Below are positions 38,338 to 47,441 of a stretch of 64,000 nucleotides of DNA, in pieces. The notes under the pieces are model-generated. The model worked only from the letters and a program-made list of their open reading frames with translations, had not been told where the DNA came from and did no database searches. The stretch is from Candidatus Woesearchaeota archaeon CG10_big_fil_rev_8_21_14_0_10_37_12 (GTDB lineage: Archaea > Nanobdellota > Nanobdellia > Woesearchaeales > ARS49): the NCBI GenBank assembly GCA_002762795.1, contig PCYA01000007.1, positions 28,416 through 92,415 of the forward strand, written 5' to 3'. The first letter of the stretch is position 1, and each line of letters starts with the position of its first letter. The position numbers were made by a program, and so were the translations under genes.

Positions 38338-39097
38338 TTTTTCTAACAAATGTCAAAAAACCTGAATGGCCAATGCCAGAATTATTTGGTCGTAATCGTT
38401 TATTATCGATCGCCCATGGACGTTCAATAAGCTCAACTGTTTTGACATAATATAATTCATCTTGTTTATGTACTTCTTCAACGAATTTTTGTACCTGAGA
38501 AAGTTGAATCGAGTAATTAACCAAAAACCCGCCAACTTTTAGAGCTTTTGTTGCATACTTTACTGCATGCCAAGGCTCAGGCAAATCAAAACATACAACA
38601 TCGACATTTTTTTCATCAATACCTTCGTACAAACTTGCTTTCTTAAGCACTATATTTTTTGTACTTGTTTGCTTGATATTTTCTTCAGCAGTTTTTATAC
38701 AATCATCTCTGATTTCATAACTTATCACTTGCTTTGCAACATTTGCCAACGCAATAGCCAACGCAGCGGAACCAACACCACCCTCTACGACAACAGAATC
38801 CTTGTTGATACCAGTCTCAGCAATAATTGCGCCAATATCTTTCAAAGGAATCGTCTGCGCAAACTTTTTTAGATTTTTGTGTACGTCAATAAATGATGCA
38901 TCAAAAATAATGAACTCCTGATCTTTATCTGTTTTAATAACCACTCCTGACTTTTGAAGGTCTGCTTTTTTTATCATTCCGTAAAATGTTGGAAAATCCT
39001 TTGACAACTCATCTACGAAATACCGCTTTTCTTTGCTTACGGTACGTTCTTTGTCATCAACAACTTCACGTTTTTCACGATGAATGAGAATTTTCAT
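38327..39097 (-). CDS. trmI: tRNA (adenine-N1)-methyltransferase TrmI-like
   Basis: VVVEGGVGSAALAIALA SAM motif, VDVVCFDLPEPWHAVKYATKALKVGGFLVNYSIQLSQV. Confidence 0.9.
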   Translation of the reverse strand: MKILIHREKREVVDDKERTVSKEKRYFVDELSKDFPTFYGMIKKADLQKSGVVIKTDKDQEFIIFDASFIDVHKNLKKFAQTIPLKDIGAIIAETGINKDSVVVEGGVGSAALAIALANVAKQVISYEIRDDCIKTAEENIKQTSTKNIVLKKASLYEGIDEKNVDVVCFDLPEPWHAVKYATKALKVGGFLVNYSIQLSQVQKFVEEVHKQDELYYVKTVELIERPWAIDNKRLRPNNSGIGHSGFLTFVRKIKS

Positions 39098-39174
39098 ACA
39101 ATGACTACAAAAATGAGTGTTTAAAAACTTTTACAATGGACTTTGCAAGAAATCGAACAAATAGTTGCGAATGT

Positions 39175-39257
39175 CAAGAACTGTCAAAAATAATTCATAA
39201 TTGTGACAGTTCTTGAACACGCCAAAATTCAGCTATTAAAATAACTGAATTTTTAGC
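39175..39257. repeat. Paired-hairpin element (family C, copy 2)
   Basis: CAAGAACTGTCA...TGACAGTTCTTG-aacac-gccAAAATTCAG...CTGAATTTTtagc; related to 454-685. Confidence 0.85.
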
Positions 39258-39345
39258 GTTTCAAATATAATAAATTGCTAAATTATTCTATATTTAAGGC
39301 AATTTACTATAGAAAAAGAAAAGAGAAAAGAAAAAAAGGAAAAAA

Positions 39346-39774
39346 TTATCGCCTTTTGCCGCTGCTTGCAAACGCCAAAGAAAGCAAACCAGCCAAATAT
39401 GCAAAGTTTACTGCTGTGTTTCCACCGCCTGTGTTCATCACCAAAATTTCTCTCAAAGATGCAATCACATTTGGAGCATCACCAAGCTTAAACGTTGAAA
39501 TCAACGCTACCAAAATGAACACTGCCAACACGAGACTTACCAAAGGTGTCTTGTAATTAAACAACAATGCGAGACCGCCCAAGACTTCTATAATGATTGC
39601 CAAATATAGCAATGGCGCTCCAAGACCTGCACCAAACAAGCCTTCAAACATTCCGCGAGCCATCGACAGGCCCAAAATTTTATCTAAACCAGCCACCAAA
39701 AATGCAACACCGAAAAAAATGCGCAAAACAGTGGGAGCATGGCCTTTGTTTTTTTCAAACCAACTCAAAACCAT
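39346..39774 (-). CDS. DoxX-family membrane protein
   Basis: RIFFGVAFLVAGLDKILG, IIEVLGGLALLF four-TM pattern. Confidence 0.85.
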   Translation of the reverse strand: MVLSWFEKNKGHAPTVLRIFFGVAFLVAGLDKILGLSMARGMFEGLFGAGLGAPLLYLAIIIEVLGGLALLFNYKTPLVSLVLAVFILVALISTFKLGDAPNVIASLREILVMNTGGGNTAVNFAYLAGLLSLAFASSGKRR

Positions 39775-39875
39775 ATGTATCTCCTCCTTTTGATTAATAC
39801 TTCTTCCAGAGCGTTTCTATTATAAGAACTTTGCCATAAGTTATTTAAATCAACTATTAGCCGTGATTTAACAAT

Positions 39876-39980
39876 GCAGAGGTCGCCAAGCGGCTAAGGC
39901 AAGAGGCTGCAATGGAAAAACGAGCAAAACTTACGTTTTGCAGGTCCCTCTCATCGGGAGTTCGAGTCTCCCTCTCTGCT
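39876..39980 (+). tRNA. tRNA-Cys (GCA) with a likely 33-nt intron at 39913-39945
   Basis: Acceptor GCAGAGG/TCTCTGC, D arm GCC/GGC, anticodon stem AGAGG/CCTCT, loop CTGCAA^C after removing tggaaaa...caggt, T arm GGGAG-TTCGAGT-CTCCC, U73. Confidence 0.88.
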
Positions 39981-39981
39981 T

Positions 39982-40434
39982 ATGAAATATCGCACATTGA
40001 CTTTATGCCTTACAATTTTTGGCATTCTGCTAACAAGCTACTTAACTTACGCACACATTACTGCTTCAACTCTTCCCTGTCCAGCTAACGGAACAGCAGG
40101 ATGCGATACAATTATCGCATCTCATTACGCAAAACTTCTCGGCATTCCTGTAGCCATGTATGGTTTAGCAGCATATCTGCTAATATTTTTTCTTGCATGG
40201 AAGAAAAAAACAAGATATGTTTCATATGTTGGACTCATCGGAGTATTTGCAGCTGGTTATTTTAACTGGATAATGTTTGGCGTTTTACAACAAATCTGCT
40301 TATGGTGCGAAGCATCACACCTAACAATGAGTTTATTATTCTTAACGAACGCTCCCTGGAAATGGTCCAGGACACTCGTATTATTTGTTCTTGCACCAAC
40401 ATTTGGTGTGCTTATTTCCGTGCTAATAGCTTAA
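39982..40434 (+). CDS. Vitamin K epoxide reductase (VKOR) family protein
   Basis: Four-TM protein, GCDTIIASHYAKLLGIPVAMYGLAAYL, CLWC motif. Confidence 0.93.
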   Translation: MKYRTLTLCLTIFGILLTSYLTYAHITASTLPCPANGTAGCDTIIASHYAKLLGIPVAMYGLAAYLLIFFLAWKKKTRYVSYVGLIGVFAAGYFNWIMFGVLQQICLWCEASHLTMSLLFLTNAPWKWSRTLVLFVLAPTFGVLISVLIA

Positions 40435-40895
40435 TACTTCCTCAACAAATCAGCAGACGCAGCACCAATAGCAGCAGGAAAACTCACTGCTATGATTAAA
40501 CGAAACGCATCTCCTGGAAGCAAACCAGAAAACAACCCATAAATGTAAAGCAAAAGTGATGCAACTATTAATGCAATAACATAATACACAACAATACGCT
40601 TTAACCAAAATTGACCAAACTTACGCTCATGTTTATTCTCCACTCTCCTATAACCGATAAAATAAATCTCTGCACTTACAATAAGAACTGTTGCAATTAC
40701 AATCATAAAAATATTCCAAGACTGTAAACCAAGACCAACCCTGAACAACAAACCCTTCATTACAAACGTAAAGCCAAAAAACAACGCGCCAAAAAACGCA
40801 GCAATAACATGAGATGCGTCAAAATGTTCAGGAACTTTTTTTAACAAAGATTTGATGTCAGCAATATCTCTCGATAAATAATCACCTTTTTTCAT
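40431..40895 (-). CDS. Integral membrane protein (possibly DUF2391-like)
   Basis: Four predicted TM segments. Confidence 0.7.
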   Translation of the reverse strand: MKKGDYLSRDIADIKSLLKKVPEHFDASHVIAAFFGALFFGFTFVMKGLLFRVGLGLQSWNIFMIVIATVLIVSAEIYFIGYRRVENKHERKFGQFWLKRIVVYYVIALIVASLLLYIYGLFSGLLPGDAFRLIIAVSFPAAIGAASADLLRKY

Positions 40896-41001
40896 AAATC
40901 CTGTTTTAGTTATGTGCTATAAATAAATTTCCCTACGAAAGACATTCAACAAATACCCAAACAAAGTCAGATTCCCAAAAGGAAGAACACGATAAACTAA
41001 C

Positions 41002-41231
41002 GGGAACTTTGAAAAACTATCTTAATTGAGTCAAAGTACTAAAAAAGCAAAACTTTTTGGTGCGCCAAAAATTTGTAAGACAAATTTTTAGCGTTTCCTA
41101 AGCCAACACTAAAAAACCAAGGGTTTTTGGTGCCAGAAAATCTCTGATTTTCTTGGGCTTTGAATATCGACGACAAAAATCATAGGGCGTTCACGCCATT
41201 CACTAAAAAACTGACTAATTCAAAGTTGCCT
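41002..41231. repeat. Paired-hairpin element (family A, copy 3, with hairpin insertions)
   Basis: gggaactttgaaaaactat...ggctttgaatatcgacgacaaaaatcatagggcgttcacgcc...aattcaaagttgcct. Confidence 0.85.
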
Positions 41232-41233
41232 AA

Positions 41234-41324
41234 CGGAAACGCTAATTAATCGGTAAAATGTTGTTAGCGTTTCCGAACTTTAATTGCCGCAAAAATCATC
41301 TAAAATTTATCTCGGCAATTAAAC
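41234..41324. repeat. Paired-hairpin element (family B, copy 2)
   Basis: CGGAAACGCTAA...TTAGCGTTTCCG-AACTTTA-ATTGCCG...CGGCAATTAAAC. Confidence 0.85.
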
Positions 41325-41369
41325 CATACATTTAAATAAGATCCACCCAGTAAGCAATATTGAGTGAAG

Positions 41370-41576
41370 ATGGACAAAAGACTATTAAATGAATATCCTG
41401 CATTATATGATTGTATTGCTAGCCCAACAAGACCAGAAGACAGAAAAAGATGGATAGCAGGCGAACCATACCAGCCAAGAAAGCCACTTATACTTGGATC
41501 AACTGCAGAAGATACGCGTCGTGACTTAGTTCGCAAGGCAAATGAAGGTTATTCTATAAATATGGAACGAACATAA
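41370..41576 (+). CDS. Small hypothetical protein
   Basis: MDKRLLNEYPALYDCIASPTRPEDRKRWIAGEPYQP; upstream TATA-like tttaaataag. Confidence 0.55.
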   Translation: MDKRLLNEYPALYDCIASPTRPEDRKRWIAGEPYQPRKPLILGSTAEDTRRDLVRKANEGYSINMERT

Positions 41577-41636
41577 ATAATTGTTGCTTACTAAAACGAC
41601 GCAAGCTTTTTAAAACAGCTTTTAACTTGCAGTCTC

Positions 41637-44492
41637 ATGACTGTAAACTTTCACGAAATAGCCAAAAAATGGCAAAAAGAATGGGCGACACAAAAAACTT
41701 TCGAAGCAAACGCAGATACAAGACCAAAATTCTTCTTAACAACACCATACCCATACGTAAACGGACTGCTTCACATCGGACATACCTATACCTATATGCG
41801 CGTAGATGCAACTGCACGATACAGAAGAATGCTCGGCAATAATGTCCTGTTCGCATTTGGATTTCACGCAACAGGAACACCTATCGAAACAGCTGCAAAA
41901 CGCGTACGAGAACGAGAAGAAGGGCAGCTTAACACACTAAAATTAATGGGTTTTACAGAAAAAGACTGGAAAAACTTTGAAGACCCACTATACTGGATAA
42001 GCACATTCTCAAAAGAAGCAAAACAAGATCTCAGTAATTACGGAATGAGCATTGATTGGAGACGCGAATTTATCACAACAGACCTCAACCCACATTACGA
42101 CAAATTCATACGCTGGCAATTTAATAAGTTGAAAGAAAAAGAATACGTTATCAAAAGCAAACACCCAGTAGTCTGGTGTCCATCATGTAACGCACCAACA
42201 GGAGACCACGCACGAAGCGAAGGAGAAGGAGAAGGACCAAAAGATTTCATATGGGTAAAATTCCCAGTTGAAAACTCAGACTTAATTCTAATGGCAGGAA
42301 CAACCAGACCAGACGCACTTTATGCAGAAAAAACACTCTGGGTAGACCCAACAGCAGAATATCAAATCGTCAACGTTCAAGAAGAAAAATGGGTAGTGGG
42401 CAAAGGAACCCTCAACAAAATAGAACAACACGCAATTACATGCAAAGAAGAAGGAACAATCAAGGCAGAAGAACTTATTGGTAAAAAAGTAAAAGGAGCT
42501 GTGACTGGAGAATCATTGTATATCTTGCCAGCAAGCTTTATTGATGCAAACATGGGCTCAGGACTTGTTTACTCAGCACTCGAAGACCCCTTTGACTACA
42601 TGGAAATGAAACACATACAAGAAGATAAACAACTCCTGAGAAAATACAATTTAGATGCAGACGAGATGAAAAAAATCCAACCAAAATCAATTATTTCTGT
42701 AGAAGGCATGGGCGATGATATTGGAAAAGAAATGTGCACAAAATTCAACATTACTTCATACGAGGACAAAACGAAACTTGAAGAAGCAAAAGCAGAAACA
42801 AACAAACTTGTATTCAGAAAAGGAATAATGAAAAAAAATTGCGGCAAACACGCAGGATTAACAGTATCAGAAACACAAGAACAACTCAAAAAAGAACTCG
42901 TGGAAACTGGCAAAGGAATAATGTTTTACGAACTTACTGGAAAAGTCATATGCAGATGCCTCACAGACTGCCACGTTAAAATTGTAGACGACCAATGGTT
43001 CTTAGCATACGGAAACAAACAATGGAAAGAACAAGCACACAAATGCATCCAACAAATGAAACTCTACCCAGAAAAAGTCCGCGGACAATTTGAATACGTC
43101 ATAGACTGGTTAAAAGACTGGGCATGCACGAGAGAATTTGGACTTGGAACAAATTTACCATGGGAAGAAAAATGGAAAATTGAGAGTTTGAGTGACAGCA
43201 CGATTTATACATCATATTTCACAATCGCTCCACAATTAGAGAAGTTACCTGTTGAGAAAATCAATGATAACTTCTTTGACTATCTTCTGTTAGGAAAAGG
43301 AAATGCAGATGCCATTGATATTGATAACAAAATAATTGAAGAAATTAAACATGAATTTGAATACTGGTACCCATTTGATTTCTACAACAGTGGCAAAGAC
43401 TTAGTACAAAACCACTTCGCATTTCTGATTTTTAATCACGTAGCAATATTTCCAGAAAAATACTGGCCAAACGGAATCAGCACAAACGGATACGTCAACA
43501 TAAACAAACAAAAAATGAGCAAAAGCAAAGGCAACTTCAAGGTCTTACGCGATCTTGTTAAAGAATTCGGAGCAGATGTTGTACGCATCGGCATATTATC
43601 AACAGGAGAAGACCTCAACGACGTAGACTGGGACAGCGAACTTGCAGAAAGCATGAAAAACAAACTCGGCCAATGGTATGATTTTGCGATTGAAAATTAT
43701 CAAGAAATAAGTAAAGAGTTACGTGTGAAAAGTTCAGAGAAAAAAGAAATAGACAAATGGATGGAACACCAACTGCACAAAATCATCAAAGAAACAACAC
43801 AAGCAATGAACGAAACACTATTCAGAACAGCCATCACAAAAGGATTCTTTGACTTACAAAGACACCTGAAATGGTACCAAAAAAGAACTGCAGGAAAAAT
43901 GAACGCTGCACTAGTAGCTGAAATAATCGAAGCGCAAACACTCATGCTACAACCATTCACACCACACTTATGCGAAGAAATCTGGCAAAAAATCGGCAAA
44001 CAGGGATTCATTAGCCACACACACTGGCCAACATACGATGAAAACAAAATCAACCCAGAAATAGAACAAACAGAAACACTAATGATACAAATTATTGACG
44101 ATATAAACCACGTATTAAAACTTGCAAAAATAGACAAACCAACAAACATAACTTTTTTTGTTGCAGAAAACTGGAAGTATGACTTGTTTAAAAAAATTCA
44201 GGAATTGATTAAGGAAACAAGAGATATCAAACAAATCATGCAAAGCGTGACGGCAAACCACAAAGAACACGCAAAAGAAAGCGCAGGGCTTGTACAAAAA
44301 ATTGTAAAAGATCCCAGCAAACTACCAGCGCATGTGAGTGTGCAAGATACAGAACATCAAAATTTAATCGATGCAACAAAATTCTTAAAAGAACATTTCA
44401 GATGTACAATCAATATTGTTAAAGAACAAGAAAGCAAAGAATCGAAAGCGAAACAAGCAATGCCGGGCAAGCCTGCGATATTGGTTGAATAA
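41637..44492 (+). CDS. leuS: Leucyl-tRNA synthetase (archaeal type)
   Basis: PYPYVNGLLHIGHTYTY, QKMSKSKGN, 951 aa. Confidence 0.96.
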   Translation: MTVNFHEIAKKWQKEWATQKTFEANADTRPKFFLTTPYPYVNGLLHIGHTYTYMRVDATARYRRMLGNNVLFAFGFHATGTPIETAAKRVREREEGQLNTLKLMGFTEKDWKNFEDPLYWISTFSKEAKQDLSNYGMSIDWRREFITTDLNPHYDKFIRWQFNKLKEKEYVIKSKHPVVWCPSCNAPTGDHARSEGEGEGPKDFIWVKFPVENSDLILMAGTTRPDALYAEKTLWVDPTAEYQIVNVQEEKWVVGKGTLNKIEQHAITCKEEGTIKAEELIGKKVKGAVTGESLYILPASFIDANMGSGLVYSALEDPFDYMEMKHIQEDKQLLRKYNLDADEMKKIQPKSIISVEGMGDDIGKEMCTKFNITSYEDKTKLEEAKAETNKLVFRKGIMKKNCGKHAGLTVSETQEQLKKELVETGKGIMFYELTGKVICRCLTDCHVKIVDDQWFLAYGNKQWKEQAHKCIQQMKLYPEKVRGQFEYVIDWLKDWACTREFGLGTNLPWEEKWKIESLSDSTIYTSYFTIAPQLEKLPVEKINDNFFDYLLLGKGNADAIDIDNKIIEEIKHEFEYWYPFDFYNSGKDLVQNHFAFLIFNHVAIFPEKYWPNGISTNGYVNINKQKMSKSKGNFKVLRDLVKEFGADVVRIGILSTGEDLNDVDWDSELAESMKNKLGQWYDFAIENYQEISKELRVKSSEKKEIDKWMEHQLHKIIKETTQAMNETLFRTAITKGFFDLQRHLKWYQKRTAGKMNAALVAEIIEAQTLMLQPFTPHLCEEIWQKIGKQGFISHTHWPTYDENKINPEIEQTETLMIQIIDDINHVLKLAKIDKPTNITFFVAENWKYDLFKKIQELIKETRDIKQIMQSVTANHKEHAKESAGLVQKIVKDPSKLPAHVSVQDTEHQNLIDATKFLKEHFRCTINIVKEQESKESKAKQAMPGKPAILVE

Positions 44493-44524
44493 CTCAAATA
44501 ATCACTTGAGTTTTAGAACACGAC

Positions 44525-45637
44525 TTAATACGTGCTACTAAGAGGAACAAGCTTTCCATCTCTAAACACCGAAATGCCATATTTAACTCCCTGCGGATCA
44601 CCACGCTCATCAAAAACAAACGAGCCAATAACACCTTCATACGGAGGCATCTCATACAACCAATTCTTCATACACTCCGCATCAACTCCACACACACCCA
44701 TAGCCTTGGCAACAACATACACACGATCATACGAAGAAGCAACACAAAACGCACAAAAGGGAATCTTTCCTGTTTGTTCCTCATACGCATCAAACAGCTT
44801 TTGTGCTTTCGCGCTACTCTCATCAACAACCCCTGCAGTACCGTAAATCACAATTCCCTCCAAAGCAACAGGATCATCTTCAGGACGAGCCGCCTCAAAA
44901 CCACGATTACCAAACAACGGAGTAAGACCAAGCTCCTTCGCCTGTCGCGCAATTATAATGCCAGTCTTCCCTGAATCAACATTCAAAAAATACGCATCAG
45001 GAGCAGCCTGTTTCATCTTTGACAAGTACAGACGAAAATCAACCTCATCAATAGTATAACTCTCATCAGAAACAATAACTCCCCCTGCCTGTTCAACAAA
45101 ACGAACAAAATCAGCTCTCAATGACTGCGCAAAATCATTCTGCGCACTTAAAATTGCAACATCTTTAACCTGCTGGCTGAACAAATAATCAACAAGATCT
45201 TTTGTATTATCAACAGGATTAGTCCTAAAAGCAAAATCGCCAGCATCACTAAACACACTGCCGGATGTAACTGCAGACATCAAAATAACCTTATTCTCCT
45301 CAGCAATCGCTGCAGCAGACATGCTTGTTCCTGTACAAGTAGAACCAAAAATTACATTCACGTTATCAACAGCAATTAGCTTTTGTGCAGAATTTGTTGC
45401 CTTTTTATTATCACAAGCGTCATCCTCCCAGATGACTTCGAGACGTTTGCCGTTTACTCCACCTGCCTCATTTATTTCACTAATTGCAATATCCAAGCCG
45501 ATCCTTTCTTCCTGACCAATAACGGCCAGATTTCCTGACAATGCTGCGATTGCACCAACTTTGATTGTGTCCTCTTGAACAGACGAACAAGAAGCGACAA
45601 AAAATAACATCAAAATCGATACAGTAATCGTTTTCAT
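44525..45637 (-). CDS. Branched-chain amino acid-type ABC substrate-binding lipoprotein (Peripla_BP_6)
   Basis: MKTITVSILMLFFVASCSS lipobox, IKVGAIAALSGNLAVIGQEERIGLDIAISEINEAGGVNGKRLEVIWEDD. Confidence 0.93.
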   Translation of the reverse strand: MKTITVSILMLFFVASCSSVQEDTIKVGAIAALSGNLAVIGQEERIGLDIAISEINEAGGVNGKRLEVIWEDDACDNKKATNSAQKLIAVDNVNVIFGSTCTGTSMSAAAIAEENKVILMSAVTSGSVFSDAGDFAFRTNPVDNTKDLVDYLFSQQVKDVAILSAQNDFAQSLRADFVRFVEQAGGVIVSDESYTIDEVDFRLYLSKMKQAAPDAYFLNVDSGKTGIIIARQAKELGLTPLFGNRGFEAARPEDDPVALEGIVIYGTAGVVDESSAKAQKLFDAYEEQTGKIPFCAFCVASSYDRVYVVAKAMGVCGVDAECMKNWLYEMPPYEGVIGSFVFDERGDPQGVKYGISVFRDGKLVPLSSTY

Positions 45638-45690
45638 AGTCACCGACCCTCTTCAGAATACTTGTCTGGACTGCTATATTAAATCTAGCC

Positions 45691-45703
45691 GTCGGAAAAC
45701 GAC
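45691..45703. promoter_or_regulatory. Candidate TrmB operator palindrome GTCGGAAAACGAC
   Basis: Intergenic between divergent SBP and TrmB genes; related palindrome in the paralogous pair at 63078-63091. Confidence 0.65.
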
Positions 45704-45746
45704 GTTAAACGAAAGATTCAAAAAGAACGCACACAAATAAAACACC

Positions 45747-46472
45747 ATGGAAAAAGAACTCAAAGAATACGGACTATCAGACAACGAAATCACAGTCTAT
45801 CTGGCACTACTGAAAACAGGAACGAGCACTGCAAACAGAATCGCAAACTTGACAGGAATGAAGCGTAGCACAACATACGATGTTCTTCGATTACTTGTAG
45901 GCAAAGGCATAATAAGCACGCACATCAAATCAGAAACACACCGATTTGAATGCTCACCGCCAAAAAAACTCGTCGAACTACTCGAAGAGAAGAAAGAACT
46001 TATCGAACAAATCATTCCGCGCCTTGAAACATTACAGAAAAGCATCCCAAAGCAAAGCAGCATCAAATTCTTTGAAGGAAGAAAAGGAATCTGGAACATA
46101 CTTGAAGACATATTCTCAACAGGACAAGACTTTATTTTTTACGGAAGCAGAAAAGAAGCACTCAACGCGTTAAAACATTATCCTGAAAATTTCAGCAAAA
46201 AACGAGCTTTAAAAGGCATGCGCGTCAGATCAATACTTGCAGAAGAAGACAGAAAAGACCCAACAATGCACTCAGCAGAAATACAAAAATATACAACAAT
46301 AAAATATCTAAAATCATTCGACAAAATAGAAGCAAACACTTTCATCTACGGAGAAAAAGTCGCATTCATGAGCTCAGGAGAAGAATTATTAGGCATCGTT
46401 ATTGACAGTCCTGCCGTATATAAACAACAAAAGAAACTGTTTGAAATTTTATGGAAAATTGCGGAAAAGTAA
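45747..46472 (+). CDS. TrmB-family transcriptional regulator
   Basis: LKEYGLSDNEITVYLALLKTGTSTANRIANLTGMKRSTTYDVLRLLVGKGII. Confidence 0.92.
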   Translation: MEKELKEYGLSDNEITVYLALLKTGTSTANRIANLTGMKRSTTYDVLRLLVGKGIISTHIKSETHRFECSPPKKLVELLEEKKELIEQIIPRLETLQKSIPKQSSIKFFEGRKGIWNILEDIFSTGQDFIFYGSRKEALNALKHYPENFSKKRALKGMRVRSILAEEDRKDPTMHSAEIQKYTTIKYLKSFDKIEANTFIYGEKVAFMSSGEELLGIVIDSPAVYKQQKKLFEILWKIAEK

Positions 46473-46536
46473 AAAGTGAGCGGACACGTCAAAGACTTAC
46501 GCAAGTTTTTTAAACGCGTCTAGATTATGATTTCCT

Positions 46537-46686
46537 ATGACTCAAGAAATGATACAAATACCAAAAGCAGAATATGAACGCTTAAAATCAAGAGTTCAAA
46601 TTTTAGAAAAAATTGAATGGAAAATAGTAGGAGAGTTTAAGGAAGCACTCACAGATCTAAAAGCTGGAAAATTTATTGAGTGCTAG
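46537..46686 (+). CDS. Small antitoxin-like protein
   Basis: 49 aa MTQEMIQIPKAEYERLKSRVQILEKIEWKIVGEFKEALTDLKAGKFIEC; below the ORF-track cutoff. Confidence 0.6.
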   Translation: MTQEMIQIPKAEYERLKSRVQILEKIEWKIVGEFKEALTDLKAGKFIEC

Positions 46687-47008
46687 TTTTTTCAATATCA
46701 CCATACAAATCATATGCGTACTTCTTGAAAGCTGGAAATAGAAATTTTATTTCATCAATTGTTTCCTGCTGATATTTTTTGTTGCTTACATTCACAAGAA
46801 GAACAACTTGAATTTCATCATAAACTAGAAAATAAATGCGTTTGCCTCCAATTTTCTTTTCTCTGAAGAAGGGATAACTCAATGGTCTACCAAACGTGTT
46901 GCCTTGTTTTAACTCATTGATGAACGTTTCTAACTCTTCCAGTTCAATTTTGTCAAGCGATTTCTCTGCTACCTTCTTGAACTTTGGTGATTTGAAAACT
47001 CTGAACAT
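46673..47008 (-). CDS. RelE-like toxin domain protein
   Basis: FKSPKFKKVAEKSLDKIELEELETFINELKQGNTFGRPLSYPFFREKKIGGKRIYFLVYDEIQVVLLVNVSNKK. Confidence 0.75.
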   Translation of the reverse strand: MFRVFKSPKFKKVAEKSLDKIELEELETFINELKQGNTFGRPLSYPFFREKKIGGKRIYFLVYDEIQVVLLVNVSNKKYQQETIDEIKFLFPAFKKYAYDLYGDIEKTSTQ

Positions 47009-47065
47009 ATCATCTTTTATACACATAAATAATATATAAAATATACTTTTAAGAAAAAAAAAAGC

Positions 47066-47336
47066 GAGCGGACACGCCCAACAATGAGCATACACTCACT
47101 AAAAAGCAACCTTACACACTTCTCCGTTCCGCGACCCAGAAGACATTGAGAACTCCAGTTAGCGCTGCTTCCTTCCGGACCTGACGCGATTCCTACAGCC
47201 ACAATCCAACTGGACAGAACATCGTCGTCCTGCATAAGACTTTCCAGCAAGATGCATACCGCTTCTTGAGCTTCGATTCCAAGTAAAGCCCGTTCAAGGT
47301 TACAGGAGAGGGCTGGCCTCCCAATCTAGTCCGCTC
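47066..47336 (-). ncRNA. Signal recognition particle (7S) RNA, ends approximate
   Basis: Reverse strand carries GTCAGGTCCGGAAGGAAGCAGCGC (helix 8 signature); terminal complement GAGCGGAC/GTCCGCTC. Confidence 0.93.
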
Positions 47337-47441
47337 AGTCATATTTCACAATTCAAGGTATTTAAAACTTCTGTTAATTCTCTTTTGTTGTCTTTTACGG
47401 GTGGCAAAAGGTTTATAAATGGGCTGTTTTGGATTATTTGC

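Noticed and set aside
39876-39980. Class II (Leu/Ser) tRNA
   Set aside because: The extra length lies in the anticodon loop (intron), the variable loop is short, and the spliced anticodon is GCA with U73, consistent with tRNA-Cys.
46478-46489. Partial second SRP RNA copy (gtgagcggacacg)
   Set aside because: Only about 12 nt match the SRP RNA 3' end; too short to interpret.
47017-47250. 77-aa minus-strand ORF
   Set aside because: Overlaps the SRP RNA gene; coincidental.
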